A DNA stretch of 64,000 nt, from positions 248,001 through 312,000 of the forward strand of contig CAWHMO010000002.1 in NCBI GenBank assembly GCA_963830565.1, written 5' to 3'. Below are positions 44,886 to 53,995 of the stretch, in pieces. A model generated the notes under the pieces. It was given only the letters and a program-made list of their open reading frames with translations, was not told where the DNA came from and ran no database searches. The position numbers and the translations under genes were made by a program. The DNA is from DATFDN01 sp963830565 (GTDB lineage Bacteria; Pseudomonadota; Alphaproteobacteria; Acetobacterales; Acetobacteraceae). How positions within the stretch are numbered: the first letter of the stretch is position 1; every line of letters begins with the position of its first letter.

Positions 44886-45944
44886 TCACGCGGCCGGCCG
44901 CGGCTCCGTGCGGAAGCCGCTGAACCGGTGCGGGATGCGCTGCACCGCCTCGATCACCCGCCGCCGCGTTGCCGGGGTATCGCCGGGCAGGAACGCGAGC
45001 GAGACAGTGTCGGTCAGCCCGCCGAAGCGCCGCTCGATCGCCTCCGCGATACCCTCATAGGGCGCGCGCGCCGTGAACAGGTCGAGCACCTCGTCCGAAA
45101 CCTGCGCCGCCATCTCGCTCCAACGCCCCTCGCGCGACATCTGGTTGAGCCGCACGCCGAGATCGGACAAGCCGTGCAAGTCGAACACGCCGCGATAGGC
45201 CGGGGTGGAGCCGTAGAAGGCGATGCGGTAGCGGATCGTCTCGGCGGCTTGGCGCACCGAGGCCTCGTCCGGCCCGGTAGCGACGAAGCCGCCGCCGGTG
45301 ATCTCGAAGGCCTCGCGGGGCTTGCCATGCGCGGCCAGCTCCGCCTCGATCAGCGGCAGGACCACCTGTTCCAGGTAGGCGCGGGTGGCGAAGCCGTGCA
45401 GCCGGACGCTGTCGGCCAGCCGCGCCGCGGTGCGCGTCATGAGCGGACCCACCGCCGCCAGCGCGACGGGCGGCAGGGGCAGCCCGACGGGGGGCGGGGT
45501 GAATTCCGGCGTCATCAGCGTGAAGCTGTAGTGCTTGCCCCGGTAGTCGAGCTTCTCGCCGAATTCCCAGCAGCGGAAGATCGCGCGCAGCGCCTCGATG
45601 TACTCGCCCATGCGCGCGGCCGGTGCGACCCAGCGAACGCTGAAGCGCCGTTCGTTATGCGCGCGCACCTGGCTGCCAAGCCCGATCACGAACCGCCCGC
45701 CCGAGTGGCGGTGCAAGTCCCAGGTTTGGTTGGCGACGATCATCGGGCTGCGCGGGAAGGCGATGGCGACCGAGGTCGCGAGCTGTGCCCGCTCGGTCGC
45801 CAGCGCCGCGAACGCGAGCGGGGCGAACGGGTCGTGGCGCAACTCGTTGCTGGCGATCGCGTCCGCGCCGTCGGCCTCGGCCGCGCGCGCGGCGGCGGCA
45901 CACGCGCGCCAATCCTCGACCGGCAGTCCTACGGAGATGCGCAT
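44886..45944 (-). CDS. LLM-class F420-dependent oxidoreductase-like protein
   Basis: A 352-residue luciferase-like TIM-barrel protein with the order SVGLPVEDWRACAAAARAAE, ASNELRHDPFAPLAFAALAT, RFVIGLGSQVRAHNERRFSV, then the C-terminal part FATRAYLEQVV. This set fits the F420-type TIGR03617-like or mycobacterial LLM group; whether the organism makes F420 is not seen here, and an FMN cofactor is possible. GAGGGAG precedes the ATG at 45944, just after the GST gene's stop, so they form an operon. Confidence 0.8.
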   Translation of the reverse strand: MRISVGLPVEDWRACAAAARAAEADGADAIASNELRHDPFAPLAFAALATERAQLATSVAIAFPRSPMIVANQTWDLHRHSGGRFVIGLGSQVRAHNERRFSVRWVAPAARMGEYIEALRAIFRCWEFGEKLDYRGKHYSFTLMTPEFTPPPVGLPLPPVALAAVGPLMTRTAARLADSVRLHGFATRAYLEQVVLPLIEAELAAHGKPREAFEITGGGFVATGPDEASVRQAAETIRYRIAFYGSTPAYRGVFDLHGLSDLGVRLNQMSREGRWSEMAAQVSDEVLDLFTARAPYEGIAEAIERRFGGLTDTVSLAFLPGDTPATRRRVIEAVQRIPHRFSGFRTEPRPAA

Positions 45945-45951
45945 CGCTCCC

Positions 45952-46663
45952 TCAGCCCTTGGCGAACCGGCCGCGGCCGAACACCCGGTCGAGGGTCTCA
46001 GGTGCCGCCTTGTCGAACTGCGTGGTCCTGGCGCGCACCTCGTCCGCCGCCGCCAGCGCCCGCCCGACCGCAGGGCGCGCGGCGATCTTCTCGATCCAGG
46101 CGAACAGGCTCGGGTAGTCGGAGGCGGTCCCGCCCAGCAGCGCACCGATGTTGCGCGCCCAGGGAAAGGTCGCGACATCGGCGACGGTGTACTCGGCGCC
46201 GCCGAGGTAGGGCGCGTTCGCCAGCCCGCGCTCCAGCACCTCGCACAGCGTGCGCGCCTGCGTGCGGTAGCGGCTCAGCGCGTAGTCGTTGCCCGGCGGC
46301 GCGAAGCGCATGAAATGGACATACTGGCCGAACATCGGCCCGACACCGGTGAGCTGGATCATCAGCCATTGGATCGCGTCGTATTTCGCCGCTTGATCGG
46401 ACGGCAGCAACCGGCCGGTCTTCTCGGCCAGGTAGAGCAGGATCGCACCGGATTCGAAGACCGTGTAGGGGCGCCCGCTCGGCCCCTCGGAATCGACGAT
46501 CACCGGCACCTTCGCGCTCGGATTCAGCGCGATGAAGTCGGGCTTGAATTGCTCGCCGGCAAATACATCGACTGGGTGGACGCGGTACCTGCAAGCCAAG
46601 CTCCTCGAGCGCGATGTAGATCTTCAGCACGTTCGGGCTGCCCATGGCGTAGAAGTCGATCAT
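45952..46663 (-). CDS. glutathione S-transferase (GST N/C), frameshifted
   Basis: A GST of about 236 residues once repaired. The N-terminus IDFYAMGSPNVLKIYIALEE is in one frame; after LGLQ the frame changes at 46584-46591 (CAGGTACCGCG instead of CAGTACCGCG) and continues YRVHPVDVFAGEQFKPDFIA. The glutathione-binding VFESGAILLYLAEKTGRLLP and C-terminal YTVADVATFPWARNIGALLG are clear. The length of 712 nt fits one extra base. It belongs to the disulfide-reductase-like YfcG group by pattern. It is upstream of and coupled to the LLM gene. Confidence 0.8.
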
Positions 46664-46749
46664 CACTGCCTCCGCTCGATGGCGAGAGGCTAGCGCCATG
46701 CGGACCGCGTGGCGAGCGCGCGGGCGGGGCCGCCGCGCATTGCGGCCCC

Positions 46750-46788
46750 GTCATGCTCGCGCGAAGCCACACCAAGCGCGAGCATGAC
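46750..46788. repeat. GTCATG-type palindromic repeat, minimal copy
   Basis: GTCATGCTCGCGC (46750-46762) and GCGCGAGCATGAC (46776-46788) are perfect inverted arms around a 13-nt loop. It is the outer stem of the 39269-39352 element without its inner hairpins, and lies between the GST and exported-protein genes. Confidence 0.75.
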
Positions 46789-46836
46789 GGTGGTATAAGG
46801 AATGCGCTCTAAATTGACGGGCGGCGCATTCTCAGC

Positions 46837-47322
46837 TCAGCGAGTCTCGATCTTCTCGTAATCGGTGTGGACCTGCAGAAGCGCCGGACTGCCGCCGACA
46901 ACGGCGCTTGTCACGACGGCGTGGAGCTTGCGCCCGTCCGCCGCGATGACGAGCGCGTTGGAACGCTCGTTGCCGGGTCCCAGGGTAATGTTGGTGGTTC
47001 CGGTGCAATCGTCGTTGATCGAGTAGGTGCCGGTTTCGCCGGTGTGAAATCCGCTTGCATTGGGCGGACCGCCGGGCGCCTGCGTCCCGTTCCTGACGAT
47101 GAAATCCTGTTGCGTCAGACTACCGTCGCCGTCGAACGTGGCCACGCCCACGCCATCGATCAGTCCCGTGGTCGTCGTTCCGTCCGCCGATAGGCTCACC
47201 CCATGGACGGTGAATGCGTAATCACCGCGTAGCGTCCTGTCGGAACAGCCTGCGCGGGCCGCGCCCGACATCAATAGTAGGCTTGCCATACCGGCAAGTG
47301 CTGTCGAAATCACCGTCTGCAT
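46837..47322 (-). CDS. exported hypothetical protein
   Basis: A 161-residue protein with a signal peptide of about 24 residues (TALAGMASLLLMSGAARA, then GC). The mature part has two Cys (CSDRTLRGDYAF and DDCTGTTNITLG) and a repeated GTT/GNG texture, RGDYAFTVHGVS and GVATFDGDGSLTQQDF, resembling short exported beta-barrel-like proteins of unknown role. It begins at an ATG at 47322. Periplasmic or surface location likely. Confidence 0.75.
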   Translation of the reverse strand: MQTVISTALAGMASLLLMSGAARAGCSDRTLRGDYAFTVHGVSLSADGTTTTGLIDGVGVATFDGDGSLTQQDFIVRNGTQAPGGPPNASGFHTGETGTYSINDDCTGTTNITLGPGNERSNALVIAADGRKLHAVVTSAVVGGSPALLQVHTDYEKIETR

Positions 47323-47645
47323 GGTTTCCCTCGTATTTAGTTGCTAACGCCGTCCAACTAACAGATCGATGAAGGCGAGAGTTGGTTTGCAATCACACGA
47401 TCGCTTGAGGCGCCTGTCCCGCTTCCGTTTGCTCCCGTGCGGGGCGCGGTGCCGCATCGTTTCAGGAAGGCGGCACCTCCGGCGCCCGCGCATCGGTTGC
47501 CTGCGTCAGGCTCAACGAACGCACCATGTTCAACTTATCAAAATCACCCGCCAAAACAAGAAAAGCAGCTCGACCACTGGTGGGGAGTTCCCTCCCCGGT
47601 GAACCCTGCTCACTCCGCCGGACGGCAAGACGTAGTGCGAGGTTC
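47323..47645. other. intergenic stretch without a recognised gene
   Basis: This 323-base stretch, less GC-rich than its surroundings, lies between the exported-protein gene and the toxin-antitoxin fossil. It must hold the promoter of the leftward exported-protein gene. I see no RNA gene or credible open frame. Confidence 0.5.
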
Positions 47646-47925
47646 CTAGGATCCCAGCTCGGTGCCGTGACGCACGGCGAGGATCACGATCCGCGAGCCG
47701 TGGAGCCGGTAAGGGCGAGGTAGCCGCTGCTCCGAATGAGGTCCACCCGTATGAGGCGATCGCCTTGTGCATGAGCCAGTCCGGAGCGCGGCGTTGCGCC
47801 TCGGCCAGGCGACGCAGGCGGTCGCGCAGCTCAACGTCCCGCCACGTATTCGGAACCGCTTCGGAGGCCCTTCCAAACCGCTCCCGCGATTCGCGAGTAA
47901 CGCTACGTGCATCGGAAGCGAACAC
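47646..47925 (-). pseudogene. ParDE/RelBE-type toxin-antitoxin fossil
   Basis: In one frame VELRDRLRRLAEAQRRAPDW and then LMHKAIASYG (about 47746-47847) reads as the helical core of a CopG/ParD-type antitoxin. In a second frame PYRLHGSRIVILAVRHGTEL (47652-47714) reads as the C-terminal end of a ParE/RelE-type toxin (typically YR..GD.VVILAVRHG). The toxin's N-terminal two-thirds and the antitoxin's N-terminal strand are missing, and the parts join with no linker, so a deletion fused the two. It is inactive. Confidence 0.6.
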
Positions 47926-48031
47926 TGGAAGTGCCCTCCTCGCGGCTCGGGCTTAGCCGGCCCGGGTCGAGAGCTGGTTGACGCCGGCTTTCCGGCGCAC
48001 ACATTCATCGCGGTCACGGAAGGGGATATTA

Positions 48032-48928
48032 GTGGCGGCAATCGCGAGGCCGGTGCGACGCCGGAAGGTGGCGCCGTGGCGGGACCGGCAGGGGCGGCTT
48101 TCATGGCTGAAGGCGACCACCTTGGCCGGATGCATTGCTCCCGGCGTGGTGCTGGCCTACCGGCTCGGGATCGGCGACGCGGGCGCCAAGCCGATCACCG
48201 AGGCGCTCCACGTCACCGGGCTTTGGACCATCCGCTTCCTGCTCATCTCGCTTGCGCTGTCGCCGGTGCGCCTGGTGTTCGACTGGCCGCGCGCCCCGCT
48301 GATCCGCCGCATCGTGGGCGTCACCGCAAGCTGCTACGCGCTCGCACATCTGTCGCTCTACATCGTGGACCAGAACGGCCGTCTGCTGACGGCCGCCTCT
48401 GAAATCATCCATCGCTTCTATCTGACGATCGGCTTCGTCGCCCTGCTCGGGCTGATCGCGCTTGCCGCCACTTCCACCGACGCGGCGACGCGGCGCATGG
48501 GCAAGGGATGGAAACGGCTGCACCGGTTGGCCTACCTCATCGCCACGCTCGGCTTGCTGCACTATTTCATCCAGTCCAAGGCCAATGTCGGCGAGCCGAT
48601 CGTCTTGGCCGGGCTGTTCCTATGGCTGATGCTATGGCGTGTGCTGCCAGCGCGTTGGGCCGGGGCGCTGTGGGTTCTGCCTTTACTGGCGCTGGCTGCG
48701 GCGCTGCTGGCCGCCGGGGTGGAGTTCACCTGGTACCGGTTGGCCACCGGCATCAATGCCGTGCGCGTCGTCTATGCCGAGGGGGCGCTGCGCTTCGGCA
48801 TTCGCCCGGCGCAATGGGTCGCGATCTCCGGCGCCGCCATCGCCGCGCTGGCGGTCCTGCGGCGCGGGCTCCGGGCAGGATTGCGCCTCCGCGCGGCTCC
48901 CACGAAGCTGGGCGTCCGCAGGATCTAA
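48032..48928 (+). CDS. msrQ: MsrQ, haem-binding membrane subunit of the MsrPQ system
   Basis: A 298-residue inner-membrane protein of the ferric-reductase-like fold. Helices include LAGCIAPGVVLAYRLGIG, LWTIRFLLISLALSPVRLV and LAYLIATLGLLHYFI, with His in YALAHLSLY, RLHRLAYL and LLHYF as likely haem ligands. MsrQ passes quinol electrons to the periplasmic molybdenum enzyme MsrP, which repairs oxidised methionine. I chose a GTG at 48032 (AGGGG upstream). No msrP is in this window, although the two are usually neighbours. The C-terminus is about 90 residues longer than usual and hydrophobic. Confidence 0.8.
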   Translation: MAAIARPVRRRKVAPWRDRQGRLSWLKATTLAGCIAPGVVLAYRLGIGDAGAKPITEALHVTGLWTIRFLLISLALSPVRLVFDWPRAPLIRRIVGVTASCYALAHLSLYIVDQNGRLLTAASEIIHRFYLTIGFVALLGLIALAATSTDAATRRMGKGWKRLHRLAYLIATLGLLHYFIQSKANVGEPIVLAGLFLWLMLWRVLPARWAGALWVLPLLALAAALLAAGVEFTWYRLATGINAVRVVYAEGALRFGIRPAQWVAISGAAIAALAVLRRGLRAGLRLRAAPTKLGVRRI

Positions 48929-48938
48929 GGAGACCGCC

Positions 48939-49727
48939 ATGCCGCGCCGGCTGATCGACATTTCCGTGCCGCTGAAGGCCGGCATCGCCAGCGACCCGCC
49001 GCACATGCTGCCGCAAATCGAATACCTCGACCATCACCAGACCGCGCCGGCGATGGCCGAGTACATGGGTGTGCGTGTCGACCAGCTTCCGCAGGGCGAA
49101 TACGCCGCCGTCGAGCGGGTCGGCATCAGCACGCATAACGGCACGCATCTCGATGCGCCCTATCACTACTTCTCGAGCATGAATCACGCGCTGAAGCCGG
49201 GCGGGGAGCCGTCATGGCGGATCGACGAGGTGCCGCTCGAGTGGTGCTTCCAGCCCGCGGTGAAGCTCGATTTCCGTCATTTCGCAGACGGCTACGTGGC
49301 TCAGTCCAACGACGTGGAGGCGGAGCTGCGCCGAATCGGACATGCGCTCCGCCCGCTGGAGATCGTGGTGGTGAATACCGCCGCCGGCGCGCGCTACGGC
49401 GAGGAGGACTATGTCGATCGGGGCTGCGGCATGGGCAAGGCGGCGACGTTGTGGCTGCTGGAACGCGGCATCCGCCTGGTCGGAACCGACGCCTGGAGCT
49501 GGGATGCCCCGTTCTCGCACACCCGCCGCAAGGTTGCCGAAACCGGCGACGCCGGCCTGATCTGGGAGGGCCATCGGGCGGGCCGCGAGATCGGCTACTC
49601 GCACCTCGAGAAGCTGCACAATCTGGAGATGCTGCCCGCCGACGGGTTCGAGGTCGTGTGCTTCCCGGTGAAGGTCCACCGCGGCTCCGCGGGATGGACG
49701 CGGGCCGTGGCAATCCTCACGGCATAG
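48939..49727 (+). CDS. cyclase-family hydrolase (kynurenine-formamidase-like)
   Basis: A 262-residue metal hydrolase of the cyclase fold. The metal-binding signature HNGTHLDAPYHYFSS (HxGTHxDxPxH) is intact and VVVNTAAGARYGEEDYVDRG and LVGTDAWSWDAPFSHT follow. Related enzymes hydrolyse N-formylkynurenine or cyclic polyketide-like substrates. It begins 10 nt after the msrQ stop with an AAGGAGA site, so both may be on one transcript, although they have no known functional tie. Its end overlaps the convergent GT32 gene by 11 nt. Confidence 0.85.
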   Translation: MPRRLIDISVPLKAGIASDPPHMLPQIEYLDHHQTAPAMAEYMGVRVDQLPQGEYAAVERVGISTHNGTHLDAPYHYFSSMNHALKPGGEPSWRIDEVPLEWCFQPAVKLDFRHFADGYVAQSNDVEAELRRIGHALRPLEIVVVNTAAGARYGEEDYVDRGCGMGKAATLWLLERGIRLVGTDAWSWDAPFSHTRRKVAETGDAGLIWEGHRAGREIGYSHLEKLHNLEMLPADGFEVVCFPVKVHRGSAGWTRAVAILTA

Positions 49728-50460
49728 GCGCCCGGCGGAGCGGTTCGACGAACATGCGCCTGGCGGTCCGGCGGGAATATGTCAGGGCTGCCTTGCCCAC
49801 GCGGACAACCGCGGGAACGTCTTTCTCCCAGGATTTCTCCCAGAAGTGAGCAGCGATCGTATCCGGTGAAATGCATTCCGCGGTGAACTCCTCGTCCCAA
49901 CTGAAGGGGAAGAACACCCGAACGGGATGGACAAAGATGTCTCTCACCTGGACACCCTTCGGGGAATATATCGCCAGTCCCTGTTGTCGCAGCAGCCGCG
50001 TGAAGAGCTTTGGCCCATACCGGGTTGGCCGGTCGATGCCGAACGCGCCGCGCTTCATGTTCAGCGCCTGGCCCAGTGCGTCCCGCACGAACCAATGTCC
50101 GGGCTCCGCGCCGAAGACTCCGTTGCAGACCCAGTCGGTCGGATGCGCTTCGCGCTGGAATGCGCAGAAGCAGCGAGCGTCCAGAAGCCTGTCCAGGGGC
50201 TTGTACACCTCGAAGTCGGTGTCCAGGTAGATGCCGCCATGCTGGTGGACGGCCATGAGCCGCGCGATATCGGCGACTGTCGACCATTTGCCGCGGCGAT
50301 AAGCCTCCCGAATGACCGGAACGTGGAAATCAATGTTGTTTTCGTCCCAGCACAAGACCTCATAGGACGGATTGGTTTTCCTCCAGGTCTCGATGTAAGC
50401 TCGTTGCTTGTCCGGGAGCGGGCCTCCGACCCAGACGTAATGGATAATCTTAGGGATCAT
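49717..50460 (-). CDS. glycosyltransferase, GT32 (OCH1/capsule type)
   Basis: A 247-residue GT32 enzyme. The start IPKIIHYVWVGGPLPDKQRA and the donor/metal motif GGIYLDTDFEVYKPLD (DxD) are standard, and WSTVADIARLMAVHQ supports the family. GT32 enzymes pass hexoses onto polysaccharide, lipid or toxin targets. It has its own promoter in the 300-nt gap upstream and is divergent from the A-ACP-GNAT gene, so the two may be co-regulated. The acceptor is unknown. Confidence 0.85.
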   Translation of the reverse strand: MIPKIIHYVWVGGPLPDKQRAYIETWRKTNPSYEVLCWDENNIDFHVPVIREAYRRGKWSTVADIARLMAVHQHGGIYLDTDFEVYKPLDRLLDARCFCAFQREAHPTDWVCNGVFGAEPGHWFVRDALGQALNMKRGAFGIDRPTRYGPKLFTRLLRQQGLAIYSPKGVQVRDIFVHPVRVFFPFSWDEEFTAECISPDTIAAHFWEKSWEKDVPAVVRVGKAALTYSRRTARRMFVEPLRRAPMP

Positions 50461-50791
50461 GCGACATCTTTTCTGAAAGCCAGCAAGCCATTATCGGGAA
50501 GGCAGCACGGACAGCCGTGACGGGGCAAAACCATGGCGCCAACGACTTAAGCAGATCGCCAGCCTTGGGCAACCGCCTCGATGTCGTCGCCGCTTCAAAA
50601 AGCTTTCAGGAGTCCTCGGCCCGCGCCTATGGAACGATTTCCCGCGCCATGGAGCCGCTCGGTAAATTTAGCGAGACGGCTTGGGTCGCATGAGACTTGC
50701 GATCACGGTTTCGTCAGCCCTCTGTGCAAGGCGCACTATTGGCTACACAACGGGGCTATGATCGAATTTGACTCGGACGCGCTGGACGCGG
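50461..50791. other. divergent gap before the A-ACP-GNAT gene
   Basis: About 330 bases with no recognised gene. It must contain the promoter of the leftward GT32 gene and of the rightward multidomain gene. A short open frame from an ATG at 50758 (reading IEFDSDALDADALADIHA) overlaps the start of the multidomain gene in another frame and might be its true N-terminus if an indel follows. Confidence 0.4.
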
Positions 50792-53700
50792 ATGCCCTCG
50801 CCGATATCCACGCCACAAGTGGAGCCGGTCGCACCCAACTCACTGATTTCGCATGCCGATGCGAGTCGCTTACGAGTTCGGAGGTTTGCCGATTACGGGT
50901 CCTTCGATCAGTTCTGCGTGGGGGATTACCGGACCTTCTGGCGCCTCTTTTTAGAGTGGTCAGGGATCCCGCGCGAGGGGAATGCAGATCCGGTCTGTGT
51001 CGGCGATGCTTGCGAAACGGCCACGTTCTTTCCCGACGTCCGCCTCAGTTACACTGAGAGTCTACTGGAGGGGGATCCCGACAGTCCGGCCTTGACGGCG
51101 TGTCATGCCAATCGCCGCCGCGAACGAATGACGAGAGGCGAGTTGCGCGCTACTGTAGAGCGCCTCGCTGCTTCGCTCTGCCACTTGGGCGTGCAATCTG
51201 GCGATCGTGTCGTCGCGATCGCCCGAAACAACGCCGAGGCAGTCGTCGCGGCACTCGCCACGGCTGCGGTCGGTGCGGTCTTCTCGAGCGCCGCGCCCGA
51301 CATGGGCGGGTTTGCGATCCTGTCGCGCTTCGCTCCCCTCAGGCCTGTCGTGCTGATGGGCAATCTTCGGGCAGAGGCATGGGATGTCGGCGCTCCCGTC
51401 GCGGCCCGCGTGGCCGAGGTCGCGGCCGGCCTGCCGACACTCACCACGATCATCGCTCTCGACGATGGGGCGATACCGGAGGGCTTGCCGGTAGCCGCGC
51501 ATCGCCTCGCCGAGCTGACGCGCAATGATGTCGCGGCCGGCGTTTCGTGGCGGCGCGTCCCATTCAATCATCCGTTGTTCATCTTGTTTTCCTCCGGCAC
51601 TACGGGTGCTCCGAAGTGCATCATGCACGGCGTCGGCGGCACGCTGCTCGAGCATATCAAGGAACACCGACTGCACTGCGACCTGCGCCGCGGGGACAAG
51701 CTGTTCTTCCAGACCTCGTGCGGCTGGATGATGTGGAATTGGCAGCTTTCCGCGCTGGCTTCGCACGCCGAGCTGGTTGTCTATGATGGCCCTATCGAAA
51801 CTCCGGAGACGCTGTGGCGGCTCGTTGACGAGCAGGACGTGACGGTGTTCGGCACGAGCCCCGCTTACCTGCAGTTCTGCGAGACGGCAGGCTTCTCGCC
51901 AAACCGCGGCTTGGGCCTGTCTGCCCTGCGGGCCGTACTGTCCACCGGGTCGATCCTGTACCCGCGCCAGTACCGACTGGGTTCGCCAGGCGGTGAAGCC
52001 GGTGCCGCTGCAGTCGATCTCGGGCGGCACCGATATTCTCGGCTGCTTCGTCCTCGGCAATCCCGATCTTCCGGTTCACCGGGGAGCGGCGCAGTGCCGC
52101 AGCCTCGGGCTCGATGTGCGCGCGCTGCCGCCACCCGAGGACCCGGCCGCGCGCGTTGGGGAGCTGATTTGCGCCAACCCGTTTCCGTCCCGGCCTCTCG
52201 GGTTTTACGACGATCCGGATGGCAGGCGCTTCCATGGCGCGTATTTCAGCCAGAATCCAGGTGTTTGGACCCATGGCGATCTGGTCGAGAGGACGCCCGA
52301 AGGCGGCTGGGTACTGCATGGCCGCTCCGACGGCGTCCTCAACATTCGTGGCATACGCGTCGGACCGGCCGAGATTTACCGCATTCTCCATGACATCGAC
52401 GAGATCGCGGAGGCGATGGCGATCGAGCAGCAGGCCGATGAAGAGCCCGGCGGGACGCGGCTGGTTCTTCTGGTCGTGCTTCGGCCCGGAGTGCGTCTTG
52501 ACGGCGAGCTCACCAAGCGCATCCGGCTTGAACTCGCCCGGCGCGGCTCGGCCGCGCTCGTTCCCGCGCGAATCGCTCAGGTCGACGCGCTTCCGATAAC
52601 GCACAGCGGCAAGCGGTCGGAGACGGCCGCTCGTGATGCGGTGAACGACCGGCCAGCACGCAACCGCGACGCGCTGCAAAACCCCCACAGCCTCGACGCG
52701 ATTGCCAGCCACCCGGCGTTGCGGGCTGCGTTGCCCGAGCTCCAGCCCCAGGCGCCCCAGGGCGATGACTTGATGTCGGGGGACGCGCTGGAGCGGGAGC
52801 TTCAGGGCATCGCCGAGAGGACGCTCGGCGTCGCGCCGGTGCAATGGTCCGACAATCTGGTGGAGCTCGGCGCCGACTCCCTGACGCTCATCAACCTTTT
52901 TCTCGCGTTCGAGGACCGCATCAAGTCCGGCCTCCCCGAGTCCTCCCTCTTCGAGGCACCCACGATCGAGAGCTTCGCCGCTCTCGCGCGTGCCGCCCGC
53001 AAGCAGGTGGAACCAGGAACGGGAGAGAAAGACGGGACAGAGACCACGACGAGAACTCCGCCCAACCCGTCGGGCCTACGAGTTCGTCCGGTGGAGCCGT
53101 CCGATATAGAGCCATTGTGCCGGTTGTTGCACGAGGGATTCATCGCGAGCGGAGCTCCGCCAAGCCAGGTGCCCAAGCCCGCGGACTGGCGACGCCTCTT
53201 CGATTACCGCTGGCTCGACCAGAAGCCGGACCTCGGGTCCGTGCTGACGGCCGGAGACGAAGTCATCGGCTTTCTGGGCGCGATTTACGCACGACGTCGG
53301 ATCGGCGGCACAGCCGGCCTCGTGTGCAACCATACGACCTGGTACGTGCGGCCAGACCATCGCGGCTGGGGTCCCGCGCTCGTCAGCCAGGCCTTGAGAG
53401 ACGCGGGAATAACCTACACGACGTTTACGCCGAGCCCGCTCACGAGGACCATGTATGAAGCGATGAGCTTCCGCCAACTCGACGAGGGCAGGATCATGCT
53501 CCCGCCTTTCGCTCACGCGGACACGCTCCTCAGGCCGCGCCCGAGGATCAGCTTCGACCCGGACGCGGTACGCCGTTCGCTCGACGACCCGCAGCGTCGC
53601 ATCTTCGACGATCATGCGTCCTATCCCGTCCTGCAACTGGTGCTGGAGGATGGGTCGGACTACGCGTACATCGTGATCAAGCGTCGCATGTTGTACCTGA

Positions 53701-53978
53701 CGCGGTTGCGGCTGCCGCTGCCGAAGGGCACGCGGGTGCCGTACTCGGACCTGCTTCATTGTAGTGACCCGAAGCTCCTGGCGCGTCATCTCGAGCGCGT
53801 CAAACTGGCGATCCTGCGCCGGCAGCGGACGGCTCTGCTCGTGGCCGACGCACGCATGTTCGGCGACGACCGCCCGCGCGGACCGACCTTGAAGCAGCCG
53901 GCCCTGTATCGTTCGCCTGTGTTCGACGCCGGGGAGATCGACAAACTCTATTCTGAAATCGTTCTGCTGCCCGTCTAG
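50792..53978 (+). CDS. adenylation-ACP-GNAT fusion enzyme, one frameshift
   Basis: Repaired length about 1061 residues. Part 1 (about 30-620) resembles acetoacetyl-CoA synthetase: ILFSSGTTGAPKCIMHGVGG, CGWMMWNWQLSALASHAELV, ISGGTDILGCFVLGNPDLPV, GVWTHGDLVER, and the Lys-region THSGKRSE. Part 2 (about 665-735) is an acyl carrier domain: WSDNLVELGADSLTLINLFL with the phosphopantetheine Ser (TCC, 52878-52880). Part 3 (about 765-900) is a GNAT domain with LRVRPVEPSDIEPLCRLLHE, followed by a C-terminal extension of about 160 residues. The frame shifts at about 51973, where CAGTACCGACTGG stands for CAGTACGACTGG. A plausible reading is activation of an acid, loading on the carrier, and transfer to an amine. 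Start uncertain. Confidence 0.8.
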
Positions 53979-53995
53979 CAGGCGGGAGCCAGCCG

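Noticed and set aside
7693..46591. Programmed ribosomal frameshifting at CAGGTACC
   Set aside because: The three genes sharing it are unrelated, there is no slippery heptamer or conserved downstream structure, and homologues have uninterrupted CAGTAC codons; assembly error is simpler.
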